In this document: piece after piece, positions 27,595 to 36,331 of the stretch
How positions within the stretch are numbered: the first letter of the stretch is position 1
How the letters are laid out: every line of letters starts with the position of its first letter
NCBI GenBank assembly: GCA_964552015.1
Contig: CAZKFR010000016.1
Location: 1 to 52,905, forward strand
Source of the DNA: Rhodocaloribacter sp964552015
GTDB lineage: Bacteria; Bacteroidota; Rhodothermia; Rhodothermales; ISCAR-4553
Direction: 5' to 3'
Length of the DNA: 52,905 nucleotides
Position numbers and translations under genes: made by a program
Notes under the pieces: model-generated
What the model was told of the DNA's origin: nothing
Seen by the model: only the letters and a program-made list of their open reading frames with translations
Database searches by the model: none

Positions 27595-29550
27595 TTACGA
27601 GGCTCCCTTCGCAGGCGTCTCCCCGAGCTGGAGCGTCTCATCCAGGATGCGGCCGGCCAGACGGATGAAGTCGGCTTCGGTGATGATGCCGACGAGCTGC
27701 CCGTCGCGCACCACCGGCAGGGCGCTGACGCCGTGCTGGCGCATCAACGCGATGGCCTCGGTCGTGCGCGTCTCGGGACGCACCGAGATGGGATCGCGCA
27801 CCATGATCTCCTTGACCGGTACGTCGCGCGGTTCGTCATGCATGGCGGCACTGCTCTCGGCCAGGTAGCGCAGCAGACGGCGATGCGTCACCAGCCCCAC
27901 GAGCCGGTGCTCGGTATCCTCCACCATCACGTGGCGGATGTGGCGCCAGTCCATCAGCACCGCCACGAACTCGACCAGCTCTTCCTCGTGCACGGTGAAG
28001 AGGTCGGTGGACATGTAGTGCTCGACGCGCGTGCCGGTCAGCCGCTGCGTGGCCCGGATATGGTCGCAGGTGGCCAGCGGCCATTCGTGCACGGGCCGGC
28101 CCTCCTTCTGCGCCTCGATGAGCCGTTCCACGAGGGCCGCCAGCCGTTCGGCCCGGGTCGTGCCCTGGCGTTTCATCAACGCCAGCGACTCGACCTGCCA
28201 CCAGGAACCGGTCTGATGACTCTCCACGCGGGCCTCGATGATGCCCAGATACCGGTCGATGTCGTCGGCGTCGATGCCCCCGGCCGTGAGGCCTTCGCGC
28301 GCCAGCGGCAACAGCTCCTGCAGGATCAGCTCGTGCGCCGGCACGGTCTCTCCATGCAGCCAGTACAGTTGCGAGGCCAGGCCGAGGCGTGCCGCCGCAA
28401 TGAAATTGCTCTTGGCGTAGTCGAAGTCCAGCAGGGTCGTGATGTCGCTGTAGCGGTCCGCCATCCCCCGGACGAGCCCGAACCAGAAGGCCATGTTGGC
28501 CACTTCGTCGACCACCGTGGGCCCCGAGGGCAGGATGCGGTTCTCGATGCGCAGGTGCGGCTTGCCATCCGTGATGCCGTAACAGGCCCGGTTCCAGCGA
28601 TAGACCGTGCCGTTGTGAATCTGCAGGGCCCGCAAGCCGGGGATCTCCCCCCGCTCCAGACGGAGGAAGGGATCCTCGAACTCCTCCGACATCAACAGCA
28701 CCCGGAAGCGGGCGATATCCTCCTTGTAGATCTCCGTGACCGACTCACGGCACCAGTCCGTCCCGAAATGCACACGCGGGCTCATCTCGCGGAGGTACAG
28801 GTTGCTGCTCCGCGTGTCGACGGCCTGCTGGAACAACGCGATGCGCGTCTCGCGCCAGAGCCGCTTGCCAAAGAGGACGGGCGAATTGGTCGCCGCCGCC
28901 AGGACCGGCGCCGCGATGAGCTGGGCGATGTTGTAATAGTGCGGGAAGACGTCCGGCGCAACCTGAAAATGCGTCTGGAAGCTCGTATTGCAACCTTCGA
29001 CGAGGATGTTGTCGTGCTGGAAGAACAGCTCGTCGACGCCCCGGATCTGGTACTGGGCCGGCCGCCCGCCCCGCAGGCGCATGATGGCCTCGTTGAGTGC
29101 GAAATACCGGGGCATGGGAGCCATGTTGTCCAGCCCCAGGTCGGAGAGATGGATCGTCGGGAGGATGCCGACCATGGCCACCTCGGCGCCGACCTCCCCG
29201 GCCAGCTTCCGCACGTGAACCAGCATGTCGTTGATCTCCTGCTCGACCCGCCGGAGGCAATCCCCCTGGAACCGATGGGGGTCCAGGTTGAATTCGAGGT
29301 TGAACCGCGTCAGTTCCGTCCCCAGGCGCGGGTCGTCGTTCAGGTCCAGGATCTCCTTGGCCAGCGGTGCCGGCTGATAGCGTTCATCCACGAGGAACAG
29401 TTCCTGTTCGGCACCGATGCGGGAAACGCCCGTCTCGAACAAGCCTTCCCGCAGCATGTATTCGAGGGCCTGCATGTCCTGAATCAGGCGGCGGGTGAAA
29501 CGCCGCATCGCGGCGGCGTCCTCCAGATATTTGACGTCTTGTGTACCCAT
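27595..29550 (-). CDS. Glutamate-cysteine ligase-like protein with C-terminal CBS pair
   Basis: A 651-residue minus-strand protein. Residues 35-420 resemble the GCS2 carboxylate-amine ligase family: GVSRIGAEQELFLVD with the ATP/metal Glu residues, FNLEFNLDP, VEGCNTSFQTHFQV, RSSNLYLREMSPRVHFG and LRIENRILPSGPTVVDE. A helical linker (about 420-510) leads to two CBS domains (about 515-645, HYMSTDLFTVHEEEL and EIMVRDPISVRPETR). GCS2 enzymes join glutamate to an amine such as cysteine. CBS pairs usually bind adenine nucleotides, so activity may respond to energy state; this is inferred. It is convergent with the dipeptidase, with 14 bases between stops. Confidence 0.85.
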   Translation of the reverse strand: MGTQDVKYLEDAAAMRRFTRRLIQDMQALEYMLREGLFETGVSRIGAEQELFLVDERYQPAPLAKEILDLNDDPRLGTELTRFNLEFNLDPHRFQGDCLRRVEQEINDMLVHVRKLAGEVGAEVAMVGILPTIHLSDLGLDNMAPMPRYFALNEAIMRLRGGRPAQYQIRGVDELFFQHDNILVEGCNTSFQTHFQVAPDVFPHYYNIAQLIAAPVLAAATNSPVLFGKRLWRETRIALFQQAVDTRSSNLYLREMSPRVHFGTDWCRESVTEIYKEDIARFRVLLMSEEFEDPFLRLERGEIPGLRALQIHNGTVYRWNRACYGITDGKPHLRIENRILPSGPTVVDEVANMAFWFGLVRGMADRYSDITTLLDFDYAKSNFIAAARLGLASQLYWLHGETVPAHELILQELLPLAREGLTAGGIDADDIDRYLGIIEARVESHQTGSWWQVESLALMKRQGTTRAERLAALVERLIEAQKEGRPVHEWPLATCDHIRATQRLTGTRVEHYMSTDLFTVHEEELVEFVAVLMDWRHIRHVMVEDTEHRLVGLVTHRRLLRYLAESSAAMHDEPRDVPVKEIMVRDPISVRPETRTTEAIALMRQHGVSALPVVRDGQLVGIITEADFIRLAGRILDETLQLGETPAKGAS

Positions 29551-29781
29551 GGAAACAGCGGACCCTCATCGGTTGGACGGTATACGGACGCCCTTCGTGC
29601 GCACGGCGCGGCCAGTGCGGCGTCGTCGTTCTAGAGTACTTCCGGCGCGGTTAAGAGTCAACCTTCGCCGCGTCCACGCATCGCCGGCAGGGCACGCCGG
29701 CCCGAGGCTCCGGCCGGTTCCCCGAAACCTCGGGTCCCAGCCCACGTTTCCTGCCTGATCCATTTCGTCTTTCTCCGTTCC

Positions 29782-31290
29782 ATGCCACGTCGCTTTCCCG
29801 TTTCGGTGCCCGTTCGGGCGGGCCTGTCGTGCCTCCTGCTTGTGCTGGCCTCCTTCGGGACGGCGCCGTCTGTGCTGGCCCAGGTGGATGCCGCCACCCG
29901 CGCCGAGCGCCTGTTCGTGCGTGGCATGACCCGTGCTTACCTGGACGATCACGAGGGCGCCCTGGCGCTGTTCCAGGAAGCGCAGCGGCTGGCCCCCGGC
30001 GTACCGGCGGTCCTCGCGGCTCTGGCCGAGACGTATGCGGCGCTGGACGACCCGGCCACCGCGCTGTTTTTTGCGACCCAGGCCTGGGAGCGCGCCCCCG
30101 AGAACCCGTACTACGGCGAGCAGGTAGCCCGCCTCCACCTCGCCGCGGGCGACACGCTCGGCGCGCTGACCACCTACGAGGCGCTGCTGGCGGCGCATCC
30201 CGCCTACCGGCCGGCCCTGCGTGCGCTGGCTTCGCTGCTGGCGTCGCAGGCACGCTACGCCGAAGCCGCCGAGACGCTCGAACGCCTCCGCACCCTCGAA
30301 CCGGCCCGCCCGTCCGTCCTCCAAGACCTGCTGGTGCTCTACGAGCGCCTGCACGACGAGGACGGTCAGGAACGCACCCTGCGCACTCTGCTCGACCTGC
30401 AGCCGGATCACCCCGAGGCCTACCGTCGCCTGGCGCACTGGTACCTCGAGCGGGAGCGCTATGAAGACGCTCTGCCCCTCCTCGAAACGCTGCGGACCCT
30501 GCGTCCGGACGATGCGACCGCACGGGACGACCTGGCCCGTGCCTACCGGGCTACGGGCCGCTCCGACCTGGCCGAAGCGCTGACCGGGGACGCCCCGCCC
30601 ACCACGGTCGTTGCCTTGCTGGCGCGTGCCGCCCCCCTTCTCGAACGCGCTGGCAACGACCCGGAGGCCGCCCGTGCGGCCCGGGACCTCCTGGAACAGG
30701 CGTTGACCCTCGAACCCCAGCACGCCGGAGCTGCCGAAGCCCTCGGTCGCCTGGCCTTCACCACCGGCGACTTCGGCACCGCCGCCACCTACCTGGGCCG
30801 GCTCGCCCGGCGTTCCCCCCGGCGCCTCGACCTGTGGGAGCGCGCCGCCGAAGCCGCCCTGCAGGCCGGCGATGCCCGGGCCGCGGCCGACCTTGCCGAC
30901 GAAGCCCTCCTCTTTTTCCCCGGCAACACGATCCTCCTGCGCGTAGCCGCCTTCGCCGCCCTGGAACGACAGGCGCCCGGAGAAGCCCGGCGTCACTTCG
31001 AAGAAGCCCTGACCGTGCTCGCGGAGACACCCGACGCACCGCCCGCGCAGGAGGCCGACCTGCGTTCCGGGCTGGGCCTGGCGCTGGCCCTCCTGAACCA
31101 GCCCGAGGCCGCCGAAGAGGCCTTTCGCCGGGCCCTCGACCTGGCCCCGGACCTTGTCCCTGCCCTGCTTCGTTACGGGGACGCCCTGGACCACCTCGGC
31201 CGCCGGGAAGAAGCCCGCGCCGTATGGCGCCGTGCCCTGAACCTGGCCCCGGACCACCCTGAACTCCGGGCACGACTCCAGCACCCCTGA
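29782..31290 (+). CDS. Secreted/periplasmic tetratricopeptide-repeat protein
   Basis: A 502-residue protein with a signal peptide (LSCLLLVLASFGTAPSVLAQ). The rest is made of tandem 34-residue TPR units, for example RAYLDDHEGALALFQEAQRL, AAHPAYRPALRALASLLASQ, LDLQPDHPEAYRRLAHWYLE and the last one ending RREEARAVWRRALNLAPDHP. Such arrays form protein-binding scaffolds. It heads a unit with the DUF4292 lipoprotein and the EnvC-like protein (42 and 11 bases between them), an order I associate with Bacteroidota envelope gene sets. It may therefore help assemble or sort envelope components. Confidence 0.88.
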   Translation: MPRRFPVSVPVRAGLSCLLLVLASFGTAPSVLAQVDAATRAERLFVRGMTRAYLDDHEGALALFQEAQRLAPGVPAVLAALAETYAALDDPATALFFATQAWERAPENPYYGEQVARLHLAAGDTLGALTTYEALLAAHPAYRPALRALASLLASQARYAEAAETLERLRTLEPARPSVLQDLLVLYERLHDEDGQERTLRTLLDLQPDHPEAYRRLAHWYLERERYEDALPLLETLRTLRPDDATARDDLARAYRATGRSDLAEALTGDAPPTTVVALLARAAPLLERAGNDPEAARAARDLLEQALTLEPQHAGAAEALGRLAFTTGDFGTAATYLGRLARRSPRRLDLWERAAEAALQAGDARAAADLADEALLFFPGNTILLRVAAFAALERQAPGEARRHFEEALTVLAETPDAPPAQEADLRSGLGLALALLNQPEAAEEAFRRALDLAPDLVPALLRYGDALDHLGRREEARAVWRRALNLAPDHPELRARLQHP

Positions 31291-31331
31291 CCGGATGCGC
31301 TTGCCGCCCCTCTTTCCCTGCGTTGACTTCC

Positions 31332-32126
31332 ATGCCTCGTCGCCCCGCACATGCCCTGCTGGCCGTCCTCCTGCCCGGCCTGCTCCTGCTCGGAGCCGGC
31401 TGTGCAGGCTCGCGGACGGCCGCGCCCGTCCTCCCGGAGGCCTTCCCCCACCACCGCCTCGATCAGATCCTGGCTCACCTGCGTCCCCCGGCGGACACGC
31501 TGCAGGCCCTGCGCGCCACCGCCACCATCGGGATGCGTACACCGGCCCGCAGCGGCACCTTCACGGCCGAGATCGAAGCCCGGCGTAGCGATTCCCTGGC
31601 CCTCCGCATCAAAGGTCCCTTCGGCATCGAGGTCGCCCGGACCCTCATTACCCCGGACAGTTTCTTCGTGCTCGACCGGTTCAACAACGAACTGCTCTAC
31701 GGCGCCCTGGCCTATGCCGAAGCCTTCCTGCCCCCCCTTCTGCTGACCGGCGACCGCTTCGCGACCCTTCTGGGCTTTCTCCAGCCCGACCCGGCCACAC
31801 CATGGACCGTCTCGGCCGACGACCAGTATTACTACCTTGCCACGCCCGACCAGCGCCGTGCCTACGTCATCGACCCCGCCCTCTGGCGCGTGATCCGGTA
31901 TGAGGAGCGCGACACCTCCGGCACAATCCTTGAAGACCGCGTTTTCTCCGAGTTCGAGCCCATCGCAACGGTCTATTTACCCCGGCGCCTCGTGTACCGG
32001 CGCCCGCAGGAAGAAACTTTTGCCTCCCTGCTCTACCGCTCGCTCGAACTCAACCCGTCCGACCTCGATCTGGATCTATCGGTCGGCTCGTCCGTCCGGC
32101 GTGTTCCGATCGCCGCCCGCGAGTAA
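31332..32126 (+). CDS. DUF4292 lipoprotein (LolB-like fold expected)
   Basis: A 264-residue lipoprotein with signal LLAVLLPGLLLLGAGCAG. The mature part shows TLQALRATATIGMRTPARSG, FTAEIEARRSDSLALRIKGP and GIEVARTLITPDSFFVLDRF, the pattern of DUF4292, a family resembling the LolA/LolB lipoprotein-carrier fold. It probably sits in the outer membrane and may handle lipoproteins or other hydrophobic cargo; no member's role is recalled as proven. The ATG at 31332 is used in preference to a TTG three codons upstream. The EnvC-like gene follows after ten bases. Confidence 0.85.
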   Translation: MPRRPAHALLAVLLPGLLLLGAGCAGSRTAAPVLPEAFPHHRLDQILAHLRPPADTLQALRATATIGMRTPARSGTFTAEIEARRSDSLALRIKGPFGIEVARTLITPDSFFVLDRFNNELLYGALAYAEAFLPPLLLTGDRFATLLGFLQPDPATPWTVSADDQYYYLATPDQRRAYVIDPALWRVIRYEERDTSGTILEDRVFSEFEPIATVYLPRRLVYRRPQEETFASLLYRSLELNPSDLDLDLSVGSSVRRVPIAARE

Positions 32127-32136
32127 AGAGAAAACC

Positions 32137-33327
32137 ATGCTGCGTGCCACGCTCCTGTTGCTGCTGTTGCTGATCGGCCCGGCTCACCGGCTGGCGGCCC
32201 AGGCCGGCGACGACCGCACGGCCACGGAGAAGCGTCTCCAGGAACTCCAGGCCCAGCTGGCCCGCGACGAGGCCCGGCTGGCCGAAACCAGCGAGGCCGA
32301 GGAGGCAACCCTGAAGACGCTGCAGAACCTGGACCGGCAAATCGCTCTGCGCGAAGAGCTCATCCGGAACTACCAGGTGCGCCTCGAAGAACTGCGCCAC
32401 GAGCAGGACTCCCTGCAGACTTCGCTCGAGGCCCTGGAAGCCGACCTCGCCGAGTTACGGAAGGAGTACCGGGACCGGGCCACCCATGCTTACAAATACG
32501 GCCGCCTGCACGACCTGGCGCTGATTCTCTCGGCTCAGTCCATCAACCAGATGCTCATTCGCATCCGTTACCTGCATCGCTTCACCGAGCAGCGGCGGCG
32601 GCGGCTGGCCGCCATCACCGAAGCCTCCACGGCCATCGAAGAGCAGCGCAGGATCCTCGAGGAGAAGGTGCAGAACACGGACATGCTGCTTCGCGCCGCC
32701 GAGTCCGAGCAGCGCAAGCTGGCCGCGCAGAAGGAGCAGCGGCGGCGGGTCGTGGCCCAGTTGCGGCGCCAGCGGCAACAGCTCGAGGCCGCGATCACCG
32801 AGCGCCGGACGCTCGTCTCGCAACTCGAGGCCCGCATCCAGGCCCTCATCGCCGAGGAAGCCGCGCGCCGCAACCGCACCGGCAGTGCCGCCGACGCCGC
32901 CGCGTTCGCCCGCCTCTCCGGCTCGTTCCGCCAGAACCGGGGCCGCCTCCCCTGGCCCGTCGCCGGCACCGTCGTCGAGACCTTCGGGGAAAAGATCCAT
33001 CCGGTGTACGGCACACGGACCCCCAACCCTGGCCTGGTCATCGCCACCGACCCCATGGCCGAAGTCCGCGCCGTGTTCGACGGCACCGTCGTCAGCATCG
33101 ACGTCATGCCCGACATCGGGCGCTACATGATCGTCGAGCATGGGGAGTACCACACCGTCTACGGCAACTTCGCCATCATCAACGTCGGCGAGGGCACCTC
33201 GGTGAAGGCCGGTCAGGTGCTCGGCCGGGCCGGCACGGATGCCGAGCCCAAAGGTGCCGGCCTCTTCTTCGGCCTTTTCCACGACGGCAAGCCGGTCGAC
33301 CCGATGCCGTGGCTCCTGCGACGCTGA
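32137..33327 (+). CDS. EnvC-like amidase activator with degenerate LytM domain
   Basis: A 396-residue periplasmic protein: signal peptide ending LAAQ, a long coiled coil (about 25-245, with heptads rich in Glu, Arg and Leu), then a LytM/M23-like domain (about 265-396). The domain keeps the fold-level sequence (VAGTVVETFGEKIHPVYGTRT, RYMIVEHGEYHTVYGNF, GLFFGLFHDGKPVDPMPWL). The zinc ligands seem absent: NPGLVIATD stands where HxxxD is expected and FGLF replaces HxH. Like Escherichia coli EnvC, it probably activates a cell-wall amidase during division rather than cutting peptidoglycan itself. It overlaps nothing and closes the TPR-DUF4292-EnvC unit. Confidence 0.88.
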   Translation: MLRATLLLLLLLIGPAHRLAAQAGDDRTATEKRLQELQAQLARDEARLAETSEAEEATLKTLQNLDRQIALREELIRNYQVRLEELRHEQDSLQTSLEALEADLAELRKEYRDRATHAYKYGRLHDLALILSAQSINQMLIRIRYLHRFTEQRRRRLAAITEASTAIEEQRRILEEKVQNTDMLLRAAESEQRKLAAQKEQRRRVVAQLRRQRQQLEAAITERRTLVSQLEARIQALIAEEAARRNRTGSAADAAAFARLSGSFRQNRGRLPWPVAGTVVETFGEKIHPVYGTRTPNPGLVIATDPMAEVRAVFDGTVVSIDVMPDIGRYMIVEHGEYHTVYGNFAIINVGEGTSVKAGQVLGRAGTDAEPKGAGLFFGLFHDGKPVDPMPWLLRR

Positions 33328-33368
33328 GGGCCTTGCGTCCCCACCCTGCGGCTTCGTAGCTTCCGGCC

Positions 33369-34037
33369 ATGCCCAGAAAGACGCTCATCACCGAAGCCCG
33401 GGTGCTCGAAGCCCTGCAGGCGGGCCGGCAGACCCTCACCGTGCCGCCGGGCGCCCTGATCACGGCCCTCGCTCGCGACACGGCTCGTGACCGAGGCCTT
33501 ACGTTCGTCGAAGCCGCACCCGACCCGGAAGCAGCCTCCGCCTCGTGCACCTGTGGGTGTGGCGGTAAACCCCGGACGAACACCGTGGCCCTGGGCAGCG
33601 ACCACGGCGGCTTCGCCTACAAGGAGCAACTCAAGCCGCTGCTGACCGAGCTGGGCTGGCAGATCCTCGACGTGGGCACCCACGACGAGCGTTCCTGTGA
33701 CTATCCGGACTTCGCCTTTGCCGTCGCCCGGGCCATCACGTTCGGACAGGCCGACGTCGGGATCATGCTCGATGGGGCCGGCCTCGGCTCTGCGATGGTC
33801 TGCAACAAGGTGCCGGGCATCCGCGCGGCCTGCGCCTACAACGAGTTCACCGCCTGGAACGCCCGCGCCCACAACGACGCCAACGTCCTCACTCTGGGTA
33901 GCCGGACGCTCGGCATCGAGGTCTGCCGGCGCATCGTCCGCGTCTTCCTCGAGACCGCCTTCGAGGGCGGCCGCCATGCGGGGCGCGTCGGCAAGATCGC
34001 CGACATCGAGGCCCACTTCGCCATCGACCGGGGCTGA
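33369..34037 (+). CDS. rpiB: RpiB/LacAB-family sugar-phosphate isomerase with N-terminal extension
   Basis: A 222-residue protein. Residues 70-222 are RpiB-like: ALGSDHGGFAYKEQL, VGTHDERSCDYPDFA, NVLTLGSRTLG. RpiB interconverts ribose-5-phosphate and ribulose-5-phosphate. The segment GIMLDGAGLGSAM carries Asp135 where Escherichia coli RpiB has the catalytic Cys (ICGTGIG), so chemistry may differ. The extra N-terminal 70 residues contain ITEARVLEALQAGRQTL and ALARDTARDRGL, then SCTCGCGG with Cys60, Cys62 and Cys64, a possible metal-binding CxCxC linker. Extensions of this type occur near the start of some microcompartment-linked enzymes, but no shell-protein genes lie in this window. A sugar-isomerase relative with a different substrate is plausible. 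Confidence 0.75.
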   Translation: MPRKTLITEARVLEALQAGRQTLTVPPGALITALARDTARDRGLTFVEAAPDPEAASASCTCGCGGKPRTNTVALGSDHGGFAYKEQLKPLLTELGWQILDVGTHDERSCDYPDFAFAVARAITFGQADVGIMLDGAGLGSAMVCNKVPGIRAACAYNEFTAWNARAHNDANVLTLGSRTLGIEVCRRIVRVFLETAFEGGRHAGRVGKIADIEAHFAIDRG

Positions 34038-34039
34038 AC

Positions 34040-34070
34040 AAAAAAACGCCCCTCCCGATACGGGAAGGGC
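34040..34070 (-). terminator. Rho-independent terminator of tRNA-Leu
   Basis: Read on the minus strand, GCCCTTCCCG (34070-34061) pairs with CGGGAGGGGC (34057-34048) with one mismatch around a three-base loop, then a run of seven T (34046-34040). It lies just past the 3' end of the tRNA, so it ends that minus-strand transcript. It may also act weakly on the plus-strand rpiB-like gene. Confidence 0.8.
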
Positions 34071-34075
34071 GCGGG

Positions 34076-34161
34076 TGCCGGGAGCGGGGCTCGAACCCGC
34101 ACGGAGCGTAAGCTCCAACGGATTTTAAGTCCGTTGCGTCTACCGATTCCGCCATCCCGGC
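34076..34161 (-). tRNA. trnL: tRNA-Leu (anticodon UAA)
   Basis: The minus strand folds into a full class II tRNA: acceptor GCCGGGA/TCCCGGC with discriminator A, D arm with TAGACGC, anticodon stem ACGGA/TCCGT around CTTAAAA (anticodon TAA, decoding UUA), a long variable arm GGAGC-TTAC-GCTCC and T arm GCGGGTTCGAGCCCCGC. The CCA end is not encoded (the next bases read CCC), so it is added after transcription. A terminator follows immediately. Confidence 0.95.
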
Positions 34162-34325
34162 CGTGGCCCGGTAAGCTACCGCAATTCCGAACGCAAATCA
34201 ATTCATCCCTCGAAACGCCCCGTCCGCCTCCGCCGTCCCGTAGGTGTCCCGGCCCGAGCCGGCAAGGAACCTGCCCGCCTCGATCTCCATAGGAACTGGC
34301 TTACTTCACCCCGTCTCGTGTGCGT

Positions 34326-35275
34326 ATGGCAGGTCTCCCTTCATCCGTCCTGGCTGCACTGCGCCGGCAGGCCCGGCAGGTGGCCGCCCGGTCCTACGTA
34401 CCCTACTCGAACCGACCGGAGGGGGCCGTCCTGTTGCTCCGCGACGGGCAGCTCGTGCCGGGGGCGCGCGTCGAGAGCGCCACGTTCTCGCTGACGATCC
34501 CCCCCCTTCTGAACGCTTTCACCACAGCCGTGGCCGCCGGACGAAACGACGTGATGGCGGCCGTCCTCAGCCGCCCCGCCACGCCGGGCGAGACGGCCTT
34601 CATGACCTCGACGCCGGCCGGACCGTTTCAGCTCGCCGAGGAGGATGTCTTCCTGCCGGCCAAGGACACCGACCAGGCCGAGCCGTCGGGCTTCCTGTCC
34701 CCGCTCCTGGACCTCCCCCTGCCCCGTACCCCGGCCGGCGGCATGGACCTGGCCCGGGCGGTGGCGCGCCGGGCCCACGTGCCCGCCTCCCGCTTCCCCG
34801 TCGGCTGCGTGCTCGTCACCGAGCAGGGCCTGGTCCCCGGCGTCAACGTGGAACACGAGGACTGGACGCGCATCCTCTGCGCGGAGCGCAATGCCCNNNN
34901 NNNNNNNNNNNNNNNNNNNNNNNNNNNNNNNNNNNNNNNNNNNNNNNNNNNNNNNNNNNNNNNNNNNNNNNNNNNNNNNNNNNNNNNNNNNNNNNNGTCA
35001 ACGTGGAACACGAGGACTGGACGCGCATCCTCTGCGCGGAGCGCAATGCCCTGGGGACGGCCATCAGTTACGGCCTGACGGGTCTGCACACGATGTACCT
35101 GACGTGCCTGTGCGATCCGCAGGGAACACCCTGTGGCGCCTGCCGGCAGCTCCTGACGGAACAGGCACCGGCTCTCGTGCTTTGGATGGACCGCGGCGAC
35201 GCGCCGCCGGCGTCCGCAACCCCCGAAGCCCTGCTTCCGGGATTCTTCTCCGGGCGCACGTTGCGTTCCACCTGA
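34326..35275 (+). CDS. cdd: Cytidine deaminase, interrupted by a scaffold gap
   Basis: A zinc-dependent deaminase converting cytidine to uridine in pyrimidine salvage. If one copy of the 55-base flanking duplication and the 100 N are removed (155 bases), the frame continues and gives 264 residues. The catalytic core is C-terminal: ILCAERNA (Cys185, Glu187) and PCGACRQLL (Cys218, Cys221). Residues 15-75 look like a second, degenerate deaminase module (VAARSYVPYSNRPEGAVLLL) without the CAE and PCxxC motifs. Escherichia coli Cdd is also two modules, but there the N-terminal one is active. The gene as printed is broken only by the assembly. It is convergent with tRNA-Leu. Confidence 0.85.
34842..35051. 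repeat. 55-base duplication flanking a 100-N gap (assembly artefact)
   Basis: Bases 34842-34896 are repeated exactly at 34997-35051 around N at 34897-34996. Collapsing the two copies restores the cytidine deaminase reading frame. This is the pattern left when a scaffolder joins two contigs that already overlap by one assembly k-mer without merging them. Confidence 0.9.
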
Positions 35276-35296
35276 CCTCCGCGCCTCACGCACCGC

Positions 35297-36231
35297 ATGC
35301 TGTTTCAGGTTTTCCTGTTCACCCTCGGCCTGGGCGCCCTCTACCTGGGGGCCGACTGGCTCATCCGGGGCGCCACGAGCCTGGCCTTCCGGTTCGGCCT
35401 CCGCCGGATGGTCGTGGGCCTGACGGTCGTAGCCCTGGGCACCTCGATGCCGGAATTCCTGGTCAACGTCATTGCCGCCCTGTGGGGCGACCACGGCCTG
35501 GCCCTCGGCAACATCGTCGGGTCCAACATCGCCAACATTGCGCTGATCCTGGGCATGAGTGCCCTCATCTACCCGCTGGCCGTGCGCCCGCTGACGCTGC
35601 GCAAGGAGTACCCGCTGATGATGATCGTGCTGGCGGCCTTCTATGCGATGGCGTGGGACGGCCGCATCGGCCGCCTCGACGGCCTGCTGCTCGTAGCCGG
35701 ACTGATCGGGTTCATGGTGTACGTGGTCGTCGACGCCCGCACCGAGGCGAGCCGGACGGCGGCGCTGGAAGAGCGGGCCGAGGCGGAGAACGGGCCACAA
35801 CCGGTGGAAATCCTTCCGATGTGGAAGAAACTCATGTACCTGAGTGGCGGGGTCCTGGCCCTGTCGCTGGGTGCTCGCCTGATGGTCATGGCGGCCATCA
35901 ACATCGCGGAAGCCCTGCAAATCAACCACGTCGTCATCGGGCTGACGGTGGTGGCCATCGGGACGAGCCTGCCCGAACTGGCGGCTTCGGTGATCTCGGC
36001 CGTGCGCCGGGAACCGGACCTCTCGGTGGGTAACATCCTGGGGAGCAACCTGCTCAACGTCCTGTTCGTCGTCGGGCTGGTGGCCGTGATTCGCCCGCTG
36101 TCGGTGGAACCCGAAGCCCTGTCCATCCATTTCCCGGTGATGATGGCCTTCGGTCTGGTGCTGCTTCCGATCGCGTGGACCGGCTACCGGATCTCCCGCC
36201 TCGAGGGCCTGGTGCTGCTGGCCGGCTTTGC
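35297..36231 (+). CDS. Calcium/sodium antiporter (CaCA family), 3' end lost in gap
   Basis: At least 311 residues of a K+-independent Na+/Ca2+ exchanger with hydrophobic helices throughout. The two inverted alpha-repeats are clear: ALGTSMPEFLVNVIA followed by GNIVGSNIANI, and IGTSLPELAASVISA followed by GNILGSNLLNV. A charged loop (RTEASRTAALEERAEAENG) separates the halves. The protein exports calcium in exchange for sodium across the inner membrane. The frame runs into the N at 36232, so the last helix (perhaps 10-30 residues) is missing. The downstream protease happens to be in the same printed frame, but the two are separate genes. Confidence 0.9.
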
Positions 36232-36331
36232 NNNNNNNNNNNNNNNNNNNNNNNNNNNNNNNNNNNNNNNNNNNNNNNNNNNNNNNNNNNNNNNNNNNNN
36301 NNNNNNNNNNNNNNNNNNNNNNNNNNNNNNN
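36232..36331. other. Assembly gap of 100 N
   Basis: Placeholder of exactly 100 N between the antiporter and the S8 protease. Unlike the other two gaps, its flanks share no overlap, so real sequence is missing: the antiporter end, the intergenic region and the protease start with its signal peptide. The true length is unknown. Confidence 0.98.

Noticed and set aside
27577..29634. 685-codon plus-strand frame opposite the ligase-CBS gene
   Set aside because: The minus-strand frame has GCS2 and CBS motifs; this one is a mirror with no domain.
34842..35051. Short tandem duplication within the deaminase as a biological event
   Set aside because: The duplication is exactly as long as the one at the other overlap gap and flanks a 100-N placeholder, which points to assembly.
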